Positions 22,771 through 30,969 of a DNA stretch of 64,000 nt are shown here, one piece after another. Source of the DNA: Rhodocyclaceae bacterium (GTDB lineage Bacteria > Pseudomonadota > Gammaproteobacteria > Burkholderiales > Usitatibacteraceae). Position 1 is the first letter of the stretch; each line of letters begins with the position of its first letter. A program made the translations under genes and the position numbers. A model generated the notes under the pieces. The model did no database searches, was not told the DNA's origin, and saw nothing but the letters and a program-made list of their open reading frames with translations. Where the stretch lies: positions 45,839 to 109,838 of the forward strand of contig JADCIX010000023.1 of assembly GCA_020247545.1 (NCBI GenBank). Direction: 5' to 3'.

Positions 22771-23904
22771 TCAGTGCCGCGGCCGTTGCCACGCGGCGGC
22801 CTCATCGTAGCGGATCATGCCGTCGGCGGGCTGGCCGGGCAGCAGCTTGCCCGCCGGATCGGCAAGCGGATACAGCCGCACCTCGTAGACGAGCTTGGTG
22901 CGCTCGTCGCGCGTCTGCACTTCCTTTGGCGTGAACTGGGCACGCGCGGCAATGTAGCCGACGCGCGCTTCGAATGGTGCTTCGGGCCACGCATCAGTCC
23001 AGATTTGCGCGGCTTGTCCGAGGCGAATGCGGCCGATCATCGGCTCGGGCACATAGCCCTTCAGGTACACGTTCGCCAGGTCGGTCAGGCCGAATATGGG
23101 GGTGCCCGCAGCCACCACTTCGCCCGCGTTGGCGTAGCGGTTGGAAACCCGCGCTGTCAGCGGCGCGCTGACGTTGAGGTCGGCGCTCTGGCTGGCCGCC
23201 TCGCGCACGCGTGCTTCGGCGACCGTAGCCTGCGCCCGCGTAGCCGCCGCTTCGGCTAAACGGGCGCGCACCCGTTGCGGTCCGAGCTCGGCATCGCGCA
23301 GCGTTTGCTCCGCGCGTGCCAGCGCGGCCTGCGCAGCGGCTTGCTGTTCGCGGGCGCTGCGCAGTGCCAGCTCACCGCGCTCAACCGTTTGTACCCCAAG
23401 GAAGCCTTTGGCGGCTAGGTCGCGAGTGCGTTCGAGGTCCCGCTCCTCCTGTAACGTGGCTGCTTGGGCGCGACCGAGATCGGCCCGCGCCGCTGCCAGA
23501 CCGGCCCGCGCGGCGGCCTGCTGCACCGCAGTTTCGGATCGTAGTAGATCGGCCGAGGTGTCGAGTGCAAGCGCCTGCGCCCGCTGCGCCGCGGCACCAG
23601 CTTGCGCCTGCGCCTGACGCGCATCGACCGCCTCGTCGGCCAGAATGGCCAGCAACTGGCCGACTTTGACCTCATCGCCCTCGCGTGCGAGCATCCTGAC
23701 GATGCGACCAGCGGCTTTCGGTGCCGCCATGATCTGATCGCCTTCGATGCGACCGTTGAGCTGCAGCAGGCCGGGCGGCGTGGCTTGTCCTGTCCACCAA
23801 ATCCAGACACCAGCCGCCACGGCAATGGCGACACTGGGCAGCCCGACCCAAAGCAGGATGCGCCGTTTGCGCGGCGCGGGCTCCGCAGGCGAAACGGTGG
23901 TCAT
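22771..23904 (-). CDS. HlyD-family periplasmic adaptor (membrane fusion protein)
   Basis: This adaptor joins the inner-membrane ABC exporter to an outer-membrane channel of TolC type. The 377-residue protein has one N-terminal membrane helix (~16-36), a lipoyl half-motif (LNGRIEGDQIMAAPKAAGRI), a long Ala- and Gln-rich coiled coil (~95-225) and a beta-barrel domain (YVPEPMIGRIRLGQAAQIWT). It resembles YbhG. No outer-membrane factor is in the operon; the tolC gene at 38345 could serve. A short frame upstream overlaps its start by ATGA. Confidence 0.92.
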   Translation of the reverse strand: MTTVSPAEPAPRKRRILLWVGLPSVAIAVAAGVWIWWTGQATPPGLLQLNGRIEGDQIMAAPKAAGRIVRMLAREGDEVKVGQLLAILADEAVDARQAQAQAGAAAQRAQALALDTSADLLRSETAVQQAAARAGLAAARADLGRAQAATLQEERDLERTRDLAAKGFLGVQTVERGELALRSAREQQAAAQAALARAEQTLRDAELGPQRVRARLAEAAATRAQATVAEARVREAASQSADLNVSAPLTARVSNRYANAGEVVAAGTPIFGLTDLANVYLKGYVPEPMIGRIRLGQAAQIWTDAWPEAPFEARVGYIAARAQFTPKEVQTRDERTKLVYEVRLYPLADPAGKLLPGQPADGMIRYDEAAAWQRPRH

Positions 23905-24221
23905 GCGGGTTGCTGTAGGGCTGTTTGTGTGGCTTGAGTCGGGTGCCGATCAGCCCGCGTGATGCTGCGCTGGCTCGCGTACCAATTCGCAGCGTCAACG
24001 GGTTTTTGCAAGCTCGCTTCGGACCCGATACCGGCCTGGGCAGCGAGCCGGACGTCGATCTCAAGGCCGAGGGGGGCGAGGGCGAATTGATCGGCGCGCG
24101 GCAAGCCTCGCTGGCGAATCTGCGCACACGCCAGATGGCTATGTTGATAACTGCGGATTTGCTGTGCGCCATCTGCCGCTGCCGGCACCTGTGCTAACTG
24201 CCGCACGACCGTACTGATCAT
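23901..24221 (-). CDS. Short unrecognised ORF coupled to the HlyD gene
   Basis: I do not recognise this 106-residue frame. The case for it is local: CGGAGG ends 6 bases before ATG 24221, codon third positions are GC-rich like the operon behind it, and its TGA overlaps the HlyD ATG. In related operons this place is taken by a TetR regulator or an outer-membrane protein, but the translation (MISTVVRQLAQVPAAADGAQ...) shows no domain of either. It could be a truncated or frameshifted remnant acting as a leader for translational coupling. Confidence 0.35.
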   Translation of the reverse strand: MISTVVRQLAQVPAAADGAQQIRSYQHSHLACAQIRQRGLPRADQFALAPLGLEIDVRLAAQAGIGSEASLQKPVDAANWYASQRSITRADRHPTQATQTALQQPA

Positions 24222-24728
24222 CGCTATCCTCCGGTTGTTGTTGCGATTGCACTCAAAGAGCAAATTGTCCCACAGGCGTTTGTGACCTGCCAAGTGATTT
24301 TGTGATCGCGCGACCGTCTGCTTCATGACTGACCCCAACCAGCCAGACCGACCAGCACGGATTACTACCTCAAATGCTGCGGGAGCGGCCTGCTCCAGCC
24401 TGAATATTTCATGGGTCGCCGGTTGCTTAGTAGGAGGTTGCCTGTGGGCGATTGGACGGCAATTTTGCGCCTTGCTGCCGAAGCATAGCCCGCTATGCTG
24501 TGGTCGGTCAGACAAAAAATCGCTCGCCTGTTCACCTACTCGCCTGCTTTCAAACACCGCCCCATGAAATTTTCTAACTGGCTAACGGGTGACAAGGGCC
24601 GGAAAATAGCTGGCCTGTATTGTTCGCGAATGCGTTACAAGGCGGTTGAAACGGAGCCGTTTGTACCGTGGGTTCTGATCCGCGTGAACGCAGTCAAGAC
24701 GAGACGAAAACGATGATGCAACAGAACT
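24222..24728. other. Intergenic region left of the two-component system
   Basis: This 507-bp gap has no supported gene other than the interspersed repeat at 24397-24479. Composition falls back towards the window average here, marking the right edge of the GC-rich block. Confidence 0.55.
24397..24479 (+). repeat. Interspersed repeat, LNxSWVA family, copy B
   Basis: AGCCTGAATATTTCATGGGT opens an ~83-bp match to copies A and C. One frame reads SLNISWVAGCLVGGCLWA, nearly the same as copy A. The frame stays open for 80 codons from an ATG at 24325 but has no ribosome-binding site and no family I know. Confidence 0.65.
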
Positions 24729-25379
24729 TTAGAGATAACCACGGTCAATTGCCTTGAGTACCGCACGCACGCGATCGCGCACCCCAAGCTTTGCCAACAC
24801 ATTCGACACGTGATTCTTGATCGTACCCTCGCTGGTACCGAGTGAATCGGCAATCTCACGGTTACTGAGCCCTCCTGCCATGAGTGCGAGTATTTCAATC
24901 TCGCGACGGGTGAGGTGCTCCAAGCCCTCAAGTGGCCGTGTCTCCGTGTGATCTACGCGCTCATTGGCCAGAGAACGTTCGACCCGTTCGCTGAGCGCGG
25001 GCCGAAACATGGTGCCGCCTGTGGCGACTTGTCGTATCGCCTCGCACAAGCGCTCGAACGAGATGTCCTTCAGCAAATACCCCTTGGCACCAGCACGCAG
25101 ACTCCGCAGAAGCGATTCATCATCGTCGAACGTGGTCAACACGATAGCGGGTACCGCAATGCATTGTGTGCGCATGCGCTCCAGCAGCTCCACGCCCGTT
25201 TCACCGGGCATACGGTTGTCGAGTAACATGATGTCGTATGCGCGCTGCTGTAAGGCCTGCATCGCCGAAGCAGCATCGACCGCCTCAGCAACGACGCGAA
25301 TGTCGACCGACAGCTCCAACAGCCCGCGGATACCGCTACGCACCAGTGTCTGGTCGTCGACGAGTAGAACAGAGATCAT
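24729..25379 (-). CDS. NarL/LuxR-family response regulator
   Basis: The receiver domain begins MISVLLVDDQTLVRSGIRGL and has phospho-acceptor D54 in LLDNRMPG and a conserved Lys in GYLLKDI. A LuxR-type helix-turn-helix (LTRREIEILALMAGGLSNRE, then TIKNHVSNVLAKL) binds DNA. ATG 25379 gives 216 residues and lies two bases after the kinase stop; a TTG two codons upstream is the alternative. It is the output partner of the kinase at 25382. Its targets are unknown; the S41-like gene on the other side of the kinase is a candidate. Confidence 0.93.
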   Translation of the reverse strand: MISVLLVDDQTLVRSGIRGLLELSVDIRVVAEAVDAASAMQALQQRAYDIMLLDNRMPGETGVELLERMRTQCIAVPAIVLTTFDDDESLLRSLRAGAKGYLLKDISFERLCEAIRQVATGGTMFRPALSERVERSLANERVDHTETRPLEGLEHLTRREIEILALMAGGLSNREIADSLGTSEGTIKNHVSNVLAKLGVRDRVRAVLKAIDRGYL

Positions 25380-25381
25380 CC

Positions 25382-26635
25382 TCAATCAGCCAATGTTTGC
25401 GACGCAGACAGGTCGGTGGTGAGGGGAAGGATTATCTCCACGTGTGCGCCTCCTGATTCACGATTACGGATCGTCAGCGTACCCGAAAGCAGTGCAGCAC
25501 GTTCGGCGAGCCCGCGTAGTCCGTTGCCGAAACGGGTTTGGTCGATACCGATGCCGTCGTCTTGCACTTGCGCGGCAACATGCTCCCCAGCAATTACTAT
25601 GGTCACCTCGACAAGCGATGCATGTGAATGCTTTGCGCAATTGGTCAAGGCTTCCTGTACAAAGTGGTAGAGGGTGTGAAGATGCGCTGGTGGTAAGGCG
25701 TTGATTTGTGCATCTACATGTAGTCGGTGTTCGGCGTTGGGCATGCCCGCACTAAGAGCCTCCAAGCTGCGTCGCAAGTCGAATGCTTCGGCCAGCCGTT
25801 CCTTTGCAACAACGGTGCGTATGTGGTCTAGGGCTTGCGCGGAGAGATTCCGCGCGATTTGCAGGGATGGATCGGGCGCTTTTTGCCGTCGTGTGGCCAA
25901 ATCGAGATGCAACTTTAGCGCAGTCAAGTGGTGGCCGACGGTATCGTGCAGATTGCGCGAGATGCGCAGCCGCTCAGCTTCTCCCGCAGTCCGTTCCAGC
26001 ATGATATTGCTGGCCTCAAGCCTCGCCTTTGCGGCGGCTAACTCAAGGCGCATGCTTTTTTCGCGCGCCACCAAACGCCCTACACTGAAAGCTATAGCTG
26101 TCATAAGGGTCATCATGGTCAATTCCACAAGCCATGGTTTATGTTCTGAATAAAAATGAAAAACAAAAGCTTCCAAGGCGCGCACGCACCAAATCCCCGA
26201 CAACAGTACTAGAAAGTAAGCAAGCGCAAGCCGAAGGGGCAGCAGCACGGCGATGGCGAAAACAGTCCAGTATCCCAAATCCAGCCGACATACCCAGATC
26301 AATACAAACTGTGTGAATAACAGTGCCAACGGCTTCCAGTCTGTTACGCGCCCCGGGATCTGGGTGAATCTCCAGAATGCCAGCGCATAGACCGTATGGC
26401 CGACAAATTCTGTCACCAAATAAATCTTGACCGTCGTTGGACTCGACGCGTTCAGCGGGCTCCCGCTGAGCCAATTGCTGGTATGCGTCGTGATGAATGA
26501 GAGCAGATAAGTGCCGTCGACGCTGAACTGCGAATAGCCCCAGCCTTGGACGACCAATAAGACGGCCATAGTCATGCTGGGCACCACACCAATCCACCCA
26601 AGCCAGCTGATTTGTTTGTGCAATTGGACGCGCAA
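25382..26635 (-). CDS. Membrane sensor histidine kinase, HisKA_3 (NarX/DesK) type
   Basis: The N-terminal ~185 residues hold about five or six membrane helices with no large periplasmic loop, so the signal is probably sensed in or at the membrane. A linker coiled coil leads to the HisKA_3 domain with H230 in SRNLHDTVGHHL. The ATPase domain carries an N box (QEALTNCAKHS) and G box (QDDGIGI, NGLRGLAERA). The apparent start is TTG 26635, as no ATG precedes the first helix; this is uncertain. The gene is cotranscribed with the response regulator. Confidence 0.9.
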   Translation of the reverse strand: MRVQLHKQISWLGWIGVVPSMTMAVLLVVQGWGYSQFSVDGTYLLSFITTHTSNWLSGSPLNASSPTTVKIYLVTEFVGHTVYALAFWRFTQIPGRVTDWKPLALLFTQFVLIWVCRLDLGYWTVFAIAVLLPLRLALAYFLVLLSGIWCVRALEAFVFHFYSEHKPWLVELTMMTLMTAIAFSVGRLVAREKSMRLELAAAKARLEASNIMLERTAGEAERLRISRNLHDTVGHHLTALKLHLDLATRRQKAPDPSLQIARNLSAQALDHIRTVVAKERLAEAFDLRRSLEALSAGMPNAEHRLHVDAQINALPPAHLHTLYHFVQEALTNCAKHSHASLVEVTIVIAGEHVAAQVQDDGIGIDQTRFGNGLRGLAERAALLSGTLTIRNRESGGAHVEIILPLTTDLSASQTLAD

Positions 26636-26891
26636 TGTTGGTCTCAGCTTTGAAATGTGGACTCGGCATCGAAGATGCGAATGTGAGTGCGGCCTTGTTT
26701 GCCAAACGACAGGCCGCTGAACCCGCGATTTTCGCGCCTAGTTTATCCGCATACATTCATAGGCGACCGTGCCAAAAGTCATGTATCAGCAGCATGACCA
26801 AGAGCACATGCGTAAAGCGCGAGGGCTGGATAGTATCTGATGTACCCGCTAAGCGTACTGAACACGGCGCAACGAATAAGAAAGGAAATCT

Positions 26892-28193
26892 ATGGACGGC
26901 ACTTCCCCTGTAAGACGAAAACTTGTCGCTGGTGCATTGGCGTCTGCCACTACGTTATTGTTGACGCGTTGCTCTGCAGGCGGCGGAAGTGGCAGTGTTA
27001 GCGTCAGCCTTGCCAGCGGCCCGAGCGCAGCAAACTCTTGGGCAGAAGACTTGGCAGCGATGGCGAACAACATCCGCAATACTCACCCGGACCCTAACGG
27101 CATTACGCGCAGCACCACATGGAACAATACGGTCAGCAGTATCACCACCGATGCAAACGGCAAGTCCGCCAAGGAAAATGTAATCGCCGCGATCCGGCTC
27201 GCCGCGCTGATGCAGGATGAGCACACGGGCGTGAGTACCACACCGGTCGTGTTAGCAGAAACGCCCATCCGTTTTGCAACAGCGAGTGACGGCCCTTGGG
27301 TGCAACAAATAACCGCGTCGCAAGTCAATAGCCTCGGGGCACGTCTTATTGCCATAGACGGCATCGCCATTACTGAAATTACGACGCGCCTGCGCGCCTA
27401 TATCTCGGCGTCGACTGCTGAGGGCTACGCCTTCAACACGCCGCCAATGCTGCATCGGTGCGAGTTGCTTGCACTAATCGGTGTCGGGCGCAGCGCCACG
27501 CAGGCGACATACACGCTTCGGTCATCCAGCGGTGCCGAGTTTGCGATCACCCTGCAGGCCAATGACACATCTGCTCGGCAATCGATCTATGGCCGAACTG
27601 ACGGGCCGGCTGCGCCCCTATGGCTATCGCAACCTGATCGCAACTACTTCATGGTGCCTCTGTCAACCAGTCAGAGTGTCTACCTGCGGTATTCGCGTTG
27701 TGCGTTGGACGCCGCTGCGCCGATTGATCCGGTCTTCGATTCGGTGGCGAACGCATTGGCGGCGCTTGACCAACCTAGGCTGATCATCGATCTTCGCAAT
27801 AATCCCGGCGGGGACTCTTCCATTTTCTCAAACGCGATGATTCGTTTATCCAAGGCATTCCCGCGCCTATTGCAGACACGCGTTGTAGTACTGATCAACA
27901 ATGGCGTGTTCTCGTCGGCAACATTTAATCTCTATGATTTATTGAGGCACCCAAACGCCACCACCATCGGCGAGCCGCCCGGCACCCCACCGAACCATAC
28001 AGGTGAAGTGCGCAGTTTTACCCTAGCCCGAACCGGTCTGGGCCACACAAGCTCGACCAAGGTGTTTACCCTCGACTCGTCGCTGGCAAGCCGGAACTAC
28101 ACGCCAAACATCTTGGTTGCGCCGAGCGTGGACGACCGCGCCAACGGGCGAGATCCGGTGCTGGCCCGCGCGGAAGCGTTTTTGATGAATTGA
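26892..28193 (+). CDS. S41-like (tail-specific protease fold) lipoprotein
   Basis: This 433-residue exported protein begins VRRKLVAGALASATTLLLTRC, which combines a twin-arginine pair with a hydrophobic stretch ending at a Cys. The residue before the Cys is Arg, so the lipobox is imperfect. The C-terminal half matches the S41 (CtpA-like) core: LIIDLRNNPGGDSSIF is the oxyanion strand, and VVLINNGVFSSATF holds the position of the catalytic serine. A lysine at the usual catalytic spacing is not evident, so it may be a non-peptidase relative. AAAGGA upstream is a good ribosome-binding site. It is divergent from the two-component genes. Confidence 0.7.
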   Translation: MDGTSPVRRKLVAGALASATTLLLTRCSAGGGSGSVSVSLASGPSAANSWAEDLAAMANNIRNTHPDPNGITRSTTWNNTVSSITTDANGKSAKENVIAAIRLAALMQDEHTGVSTTPVVLAETPIRFATASDGPWVQQITASQVNSLGARLIAIDGIAITEITTRLRAYISASTAEGYAFNTPPMLHRCELLALIGVGRSATQATYTLRSSSGAEFAITLQANDTSARQSIYGRTDGPAAPLWLSQPDRNYFMVPLSTSQSVYLRYSRCALDAAAPIDPVFDSVANALAALDQPRLIIDLRNNPGGDSSIFSNAMIRLSKAFPRLLQTRVVVLINNGVFSSATFNLYDLLRHPNATTIGEPPGTPPNHTGEVRSFTLARTGLGHTSSTKVFTLDSSLASRNYTPNILVAPSVDDRANGRDPVLARAEAFLMN

Positions 28194-28332
28194 AGCGTAT
28201 GCGTTCGATTGAAGCGTAAATCCGCAAACGTGCTATCTGATGGGCGCTTTGGATTGAGGGCTGGTAACGAGCGCTTTTCGATTCCGCGCATTCACGACTG
28301 AATTCGATGAACGACAATAGGACGCTACTGCT

Positions 28333-28412
28333 CGCCTAAATGTTTTATGGGTCGCCCGCTGCAACAAAGGACGTTGCCTCTGAACGACTGGCAAACTAAT
28401 TGCACAGTCGCC
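28333..28412 (+). repeat. Interspersed repeat, LNxSWVA family, copy C
   Basis: CGCCTAAATGTTTTATGGGT opens a more diverged ~80-bp copy. Blocks TTTTATGGGTCGCCC and GTTGCCTCTGAACGACTGG match copies A and B. The equivalent frame reads LNVLWVARCNKGRCL and then meets a stop. Confidence 0.6.
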
Positions 28413-28552
28413 AACACAATATGGCGATGACCTCTGCTGCCAGATGCTAGCTACAGGTATCGCGCTCGGTCCCGCGCTTGATGATGTCGGAGACGTTGTT
28501 GAAGGTGAGCTTGGTTTCCGAGAGATTCTTCGAGTGTGCCGATGGGCGGGCA

Positions 28553-28809
28553 GTTACGAGCAAAAGTGGCTGGAAATGACCGTGGATGTTGGCGTTTCGG
28601 AAAGGGCAACTTCTATAAACCTGCTGCGTGGGCGAATTTCGCGCCTGCGGTGCTCGCCGTACACTGGGTACGTGTCCCGTGTCTGCCAGAACCGTCGGCA
28701 CGAACTTCGCCCGCTCGCGACGGTTTCGAGAAGTTCCCAAAGTCGACGACGCTCACCCGTTCTGCTCTGGTGGCAGGGATTGTGGAAAACGTTCGTGGTA
28801 CGTCCCCAG
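28553..28809 (+). repeat. Inverted-repeat element E1 (left of FNT gene)
   Basis: This ~257-bp element matches E2 (29856-30096) in the same orientation. It begins with the TTTCAGG-family core (GCAAAAGTGGCTGGAAATG). Its centre, 28604-28738, is bounded by GGGCAACTTCTATAAACC and GGTTTCGAGAAGTTCCC, an imperfect inverted pair. A 29-bp block from GGTGCTCGCCGTACACTGGG onward is identical in both copies. No transposase is encoded. Confidence 0.8.
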
Positions 28810-28844
28810 TGACGCGCCGCTATTGTTCGCTGCAAGGTGTCCTG

Positions 28845-29681
28845 TCATTTGGTTGGCGGCGAATCGGACGCGCTGCGTCGATAAATGAGCCAATAGACCA
28901 GCGCAACGAGCACGCTGCCACCGACCAAGTTTCCCGCGATAACCAAGCCGAGGTTGGAGAGCATGGTCTCGATAGTGGCTTCACCCGCGCTGTGCGGATA
29001 TGCGCCATTCGCCTTAATCATCAGCGCGAGAGGAAAGAAATACATATTCGCGATCGAGTGTTCAAACCCAGCTGCGACGAAGGCCGAAATCGGCAGCACG
29101 ATGGCGACGAACCGATCAATCACCGTGCGCCCACCCATGGCCATCCACACCGCCATGCACACGAGCACATTGCACAGCACACCGCGGACAAAAGCCGTCA
29201 AAGGATCTAGTGCGGCTTTGCTCGCGGCAATTTTCAGATAGGTTGAGCCGATTGCGCCGTCGTTCATGGTCCAGTGCCCAGACCAATACACCAGCGCCGC
29301 GATAAACACCGCGCCCACAAAATTAGCGATGCACACGACAAACCAGTTGCGCAGCAACTCGAATGAACTGATGCTGCCTTCGGCCCATGCCATCGCGAGA
29401 AGATTGTTGCCTGTGAACAACTCGGCCCCGGCCACCACTACAAATAACAAGCCCATTGAAAAGCATACGCCGCCGATGACGCGTGCAGTGGAGTAGCTCA
29501 GGCTGGTGTCGCTTACTACAAGCGTATAGAACATCGCGCCTAAACCAATGAAAGCGCCCGCGAGCACCCCGAGCATCACCGTTTGCAGCAACGGCAGTCG
29601 AGCCTTTGCCACGCCGGCACGTTGCACACGAGCGGCGATCTCTTTGGGGGAATAAGCGTCAAATCCGAATACTTCAGGCAT
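28845..29681 (-). CDS. Formate/nitrite transporter (FNT) family protein
   Basis: This FocA/NirC-like channel moves small monovalent anions such as formate or nitrite across the inner membrane. It has six predicted helices, with GAFIGLGAMFYT, the AELFTGNN segment and GNLVGGSVLVALVYW as family landmarks. His in AAGFEHSIANMYF is the conserved pore histidine. ATG 29681 gives 278 residues; TTG 29687 would add two. No pflB, fdh or nir gene is nearby, so the anion is not settled. The gene lies between direct copies of elements E1 and E2, which could have moved or could delete it. Confidence 0.93.
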   Translation of the reverse strand: MPEVFGFDAYSPKEIAARVQRAGVAKARLPLLQTVMLGVLAGAFIGLGAMFYTLVVSDTSLSYSTARVIGGVCFSMGLLFVVVAGAELFTGNNLLAMAWAEGSISSFELLRNWFVVCIANFVGAVFIAALVYWSGHWTMNDGAIGSTYLKIAASKAALDPLTAFVRGVLCNVLVCMAVWMAMGGRTVIDRFVAIVLPISAFVAAGFEHSIANMYFFPLALMIKANGAYPHSAGEATIETMLSNLGLVIAGNLVGGSVLVALVYWLIYRRSASDSPPTK

Positions 29682-30179
29682 GCTCAAACATTAGCAAAAT
29701 CCAGCTCAGTACGCTTAACGTGGATCAACTAATGTGCGTGTGAATAAACTATCGCATCGAGGCGGCAGGGGTAATTTCATCCAAGCACGTAGCGGTTGCG
29801 AGACACAAATAATCGATTGTTTGTTTGCTTGGTTGATTGTCTCAGGAGCCTCGGGTTTCAGGTAAAACTGGCTGGAAATGGCCGTAAATAGTAGTATTTC
29901 AGAAAAGGGAACTTCTAAAAACCTACTGCGCGGGCGAAACTGTCAGTTCCGGTGCTCGCCGTACACTGGGTACGTGTCCGCTCCTCACTGCCAACTTCAC
30001 CCGCTCGCGACGGTTTTTAGAAGTTCCCAAAATAGCCACCCGCCGGTGTTAATCCAGTGTCGGGTTTGTGAAAAGTATTTGTGCGACGTCGCCGAGGCTG
30101 TTTCGAGTTGTAGAAGTAGAAGGCTTGCGCCGCTGCAACGCTCGGGAACTAGATCACCACGATGCGGCCTATCGGTTGC
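29682..30179. other. Repeat-bearing intergenic region right of the FNT gene
   Basis: This ~498-bp gap has no supported gene and is largely element E2 (29856-30096). The remainder shows nothing distinctive. Confidence 0.6.
29856..30096 (+). repeat. Inverted-repeat element E2 (right of FNT gene)
   Basis: E2 begins TTTCAGGTAAAACTGGCTGG. Its core, 29907-30028, is bounded by a perfect 17-bp inverted repeat: GGGAACTTCTAAAAACC at 29907-29923 and GGTTTTTAGAAGTTCCC at 30012-30028. Inside, CGTACACTGGGTACG is a second small palindrome. The 122-bp core with perfect ends and no ORF has the form of a MITE or BIME-like element. Confidence 0.82.
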
Positions 30180-30779
30180 TCACTTCACCTGCAATAAAAA
30201 CTGCTTGATGCCGCCCAGCAGCATCTCAACGGCAATCGCCGTGAGGATCAAGCCCATCAATCGCTCGATGGCTTCCATGGCACGTTGGCCGAGGAGTTTT
30301 TCGATCTTCTCACCCAGAATCAACAACGTGGCGGACACCACCACGGCTGCCGTCATGGCCGCGACCCACACACCGAGTTTGGCGGGTTCGCGCGATACCA
30401 TCAGCATCACCGTGGCGAGTGCGGAAGGCCCGGCGATGAGCGGAATTGCCAGTGGCACGATGAAGGGCTCGTGATCGAGCGATTCGCCAAACACGCCGTC
30501 CGCTTTCTTGAACACCATGTTGATGGCAATCATGAACAAGATCACGCCACCGGCAATCGACAGCGAGATTTCGGAGAGATGCATCACATCCAAAAACTGC
30601 CGCCCGCCAAACATGAAGGCCAGCATGATGAGATAGGCGATCAAACATTCGCGGGCCACGACGCGGGCGCGTCGCGTCGAATCGACCTGCTTTAGCAGTG
30701 AAGCCACGACGGGCAGGTTGCCGAGCGGGTCCAGCACCAGAAACAGCAGCACGAAGGCGGAGATGAGGTCGGCGTTCAT
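30180..30779 (-). CDS. MarC-family integral membrane protein (YhgN-like)
   Basis: This 199-residue protein has six predicted helices and the MarC/UPF0056 landmarks FLVLDPLGNLP near the N-terminus, ECLIAYLIML, and VPLAIPLIAGPSALATVML. The biochemical role of the family is not established; early links to multiple antibiotic resistance were not upheld. It appears to be a single-gene unit flanked by repeat elements. Confidence 0.92.
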   Translation of the reverse strand: MNADLISAFVLLFLVLDPLGNLPVVASLLKQVDSTRRARVVARECLIAYLIMLAFMFGGRQFLDVMHLSEISLSIAGGVILFMIAINMVFKKADGVFGESLDHEPFIVPLAIPLIAGPSALATVMLMVSREPAKLGVWVAAMTAAVVVSATLLILGEKIEKLLGQRAMEAIERLMGLILTAIAVEMLLGGIKQFLLQVK

Positions 30780-30907
30780 GCGGGGAGTTTAACGTGCCGA
30801 GTGGGTTGAGGAACTGGGGGGCTAAGACCGAGCGCTTTACAGTGCGACGCGGCTGAAGCGGCGGCGATATTAATTGCAAACAGCTAAACTCAACGTAGGG
30901 CGGGGGT

Positions 30908-30955
30908 TTTCAAGCAAAACATACTGGAGCTGACCACGTAGGCTGGCGTTTGGGG
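30908..30955 (+). repeat. Truncated copy E3 of the inverted-repeat element
   Basis: TTTCAAGCAAAACATACTGG and the following GCTGGCGTTTGGGG align with the first ~50 bp of E1 and E2. The inverted-repeat core is absent. It lies just after the end of the nuclease-like gene, in the gap to marC. Confidence 0.5.
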
Positions 30956-30969
30956 TAGTCGGCCTAGTC

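Larger units (their letters stand above)
28194..28844. other. Repeat-filled intergenic region left of the FNT gene
   Basis: This 651-bp gap shows no supported gene. It holds LNxSWVA copy C (28333-28412) and the first inverted-repeat element (28553-28809). A short direct repeat of GATTGAAGCGTA-like sequence lies just after the S41-like stop. Confidence 0.6.

Noticed and set aside
21755..23617. Plus-strand open frames of 150-220 codons opposite the ATPase and HlyD genes
   Set aside because: They are antisense shadows of strongly supported genes and show no domain or ribosome-binding site.
23672..24172. 166-codon minus-strand frame overlapping the HlyD N-terminus
   Set aside because: It runs through the well-supported HlyD signal region in another phase and has no motif.
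24325..24567. 80-codon plus-strand frame through repeat copy B as a protein gene
   Set aside because: It has no ribosome-binding site, and copy C breaks the frame; kept only as a repeat observation.
28536..29210. 224-codon plus-strand frame across element E1 and the FNT 3' end
   Set aside because: It is antisense to the FNT gene and its first part is repeat DNA; no domain is seen.
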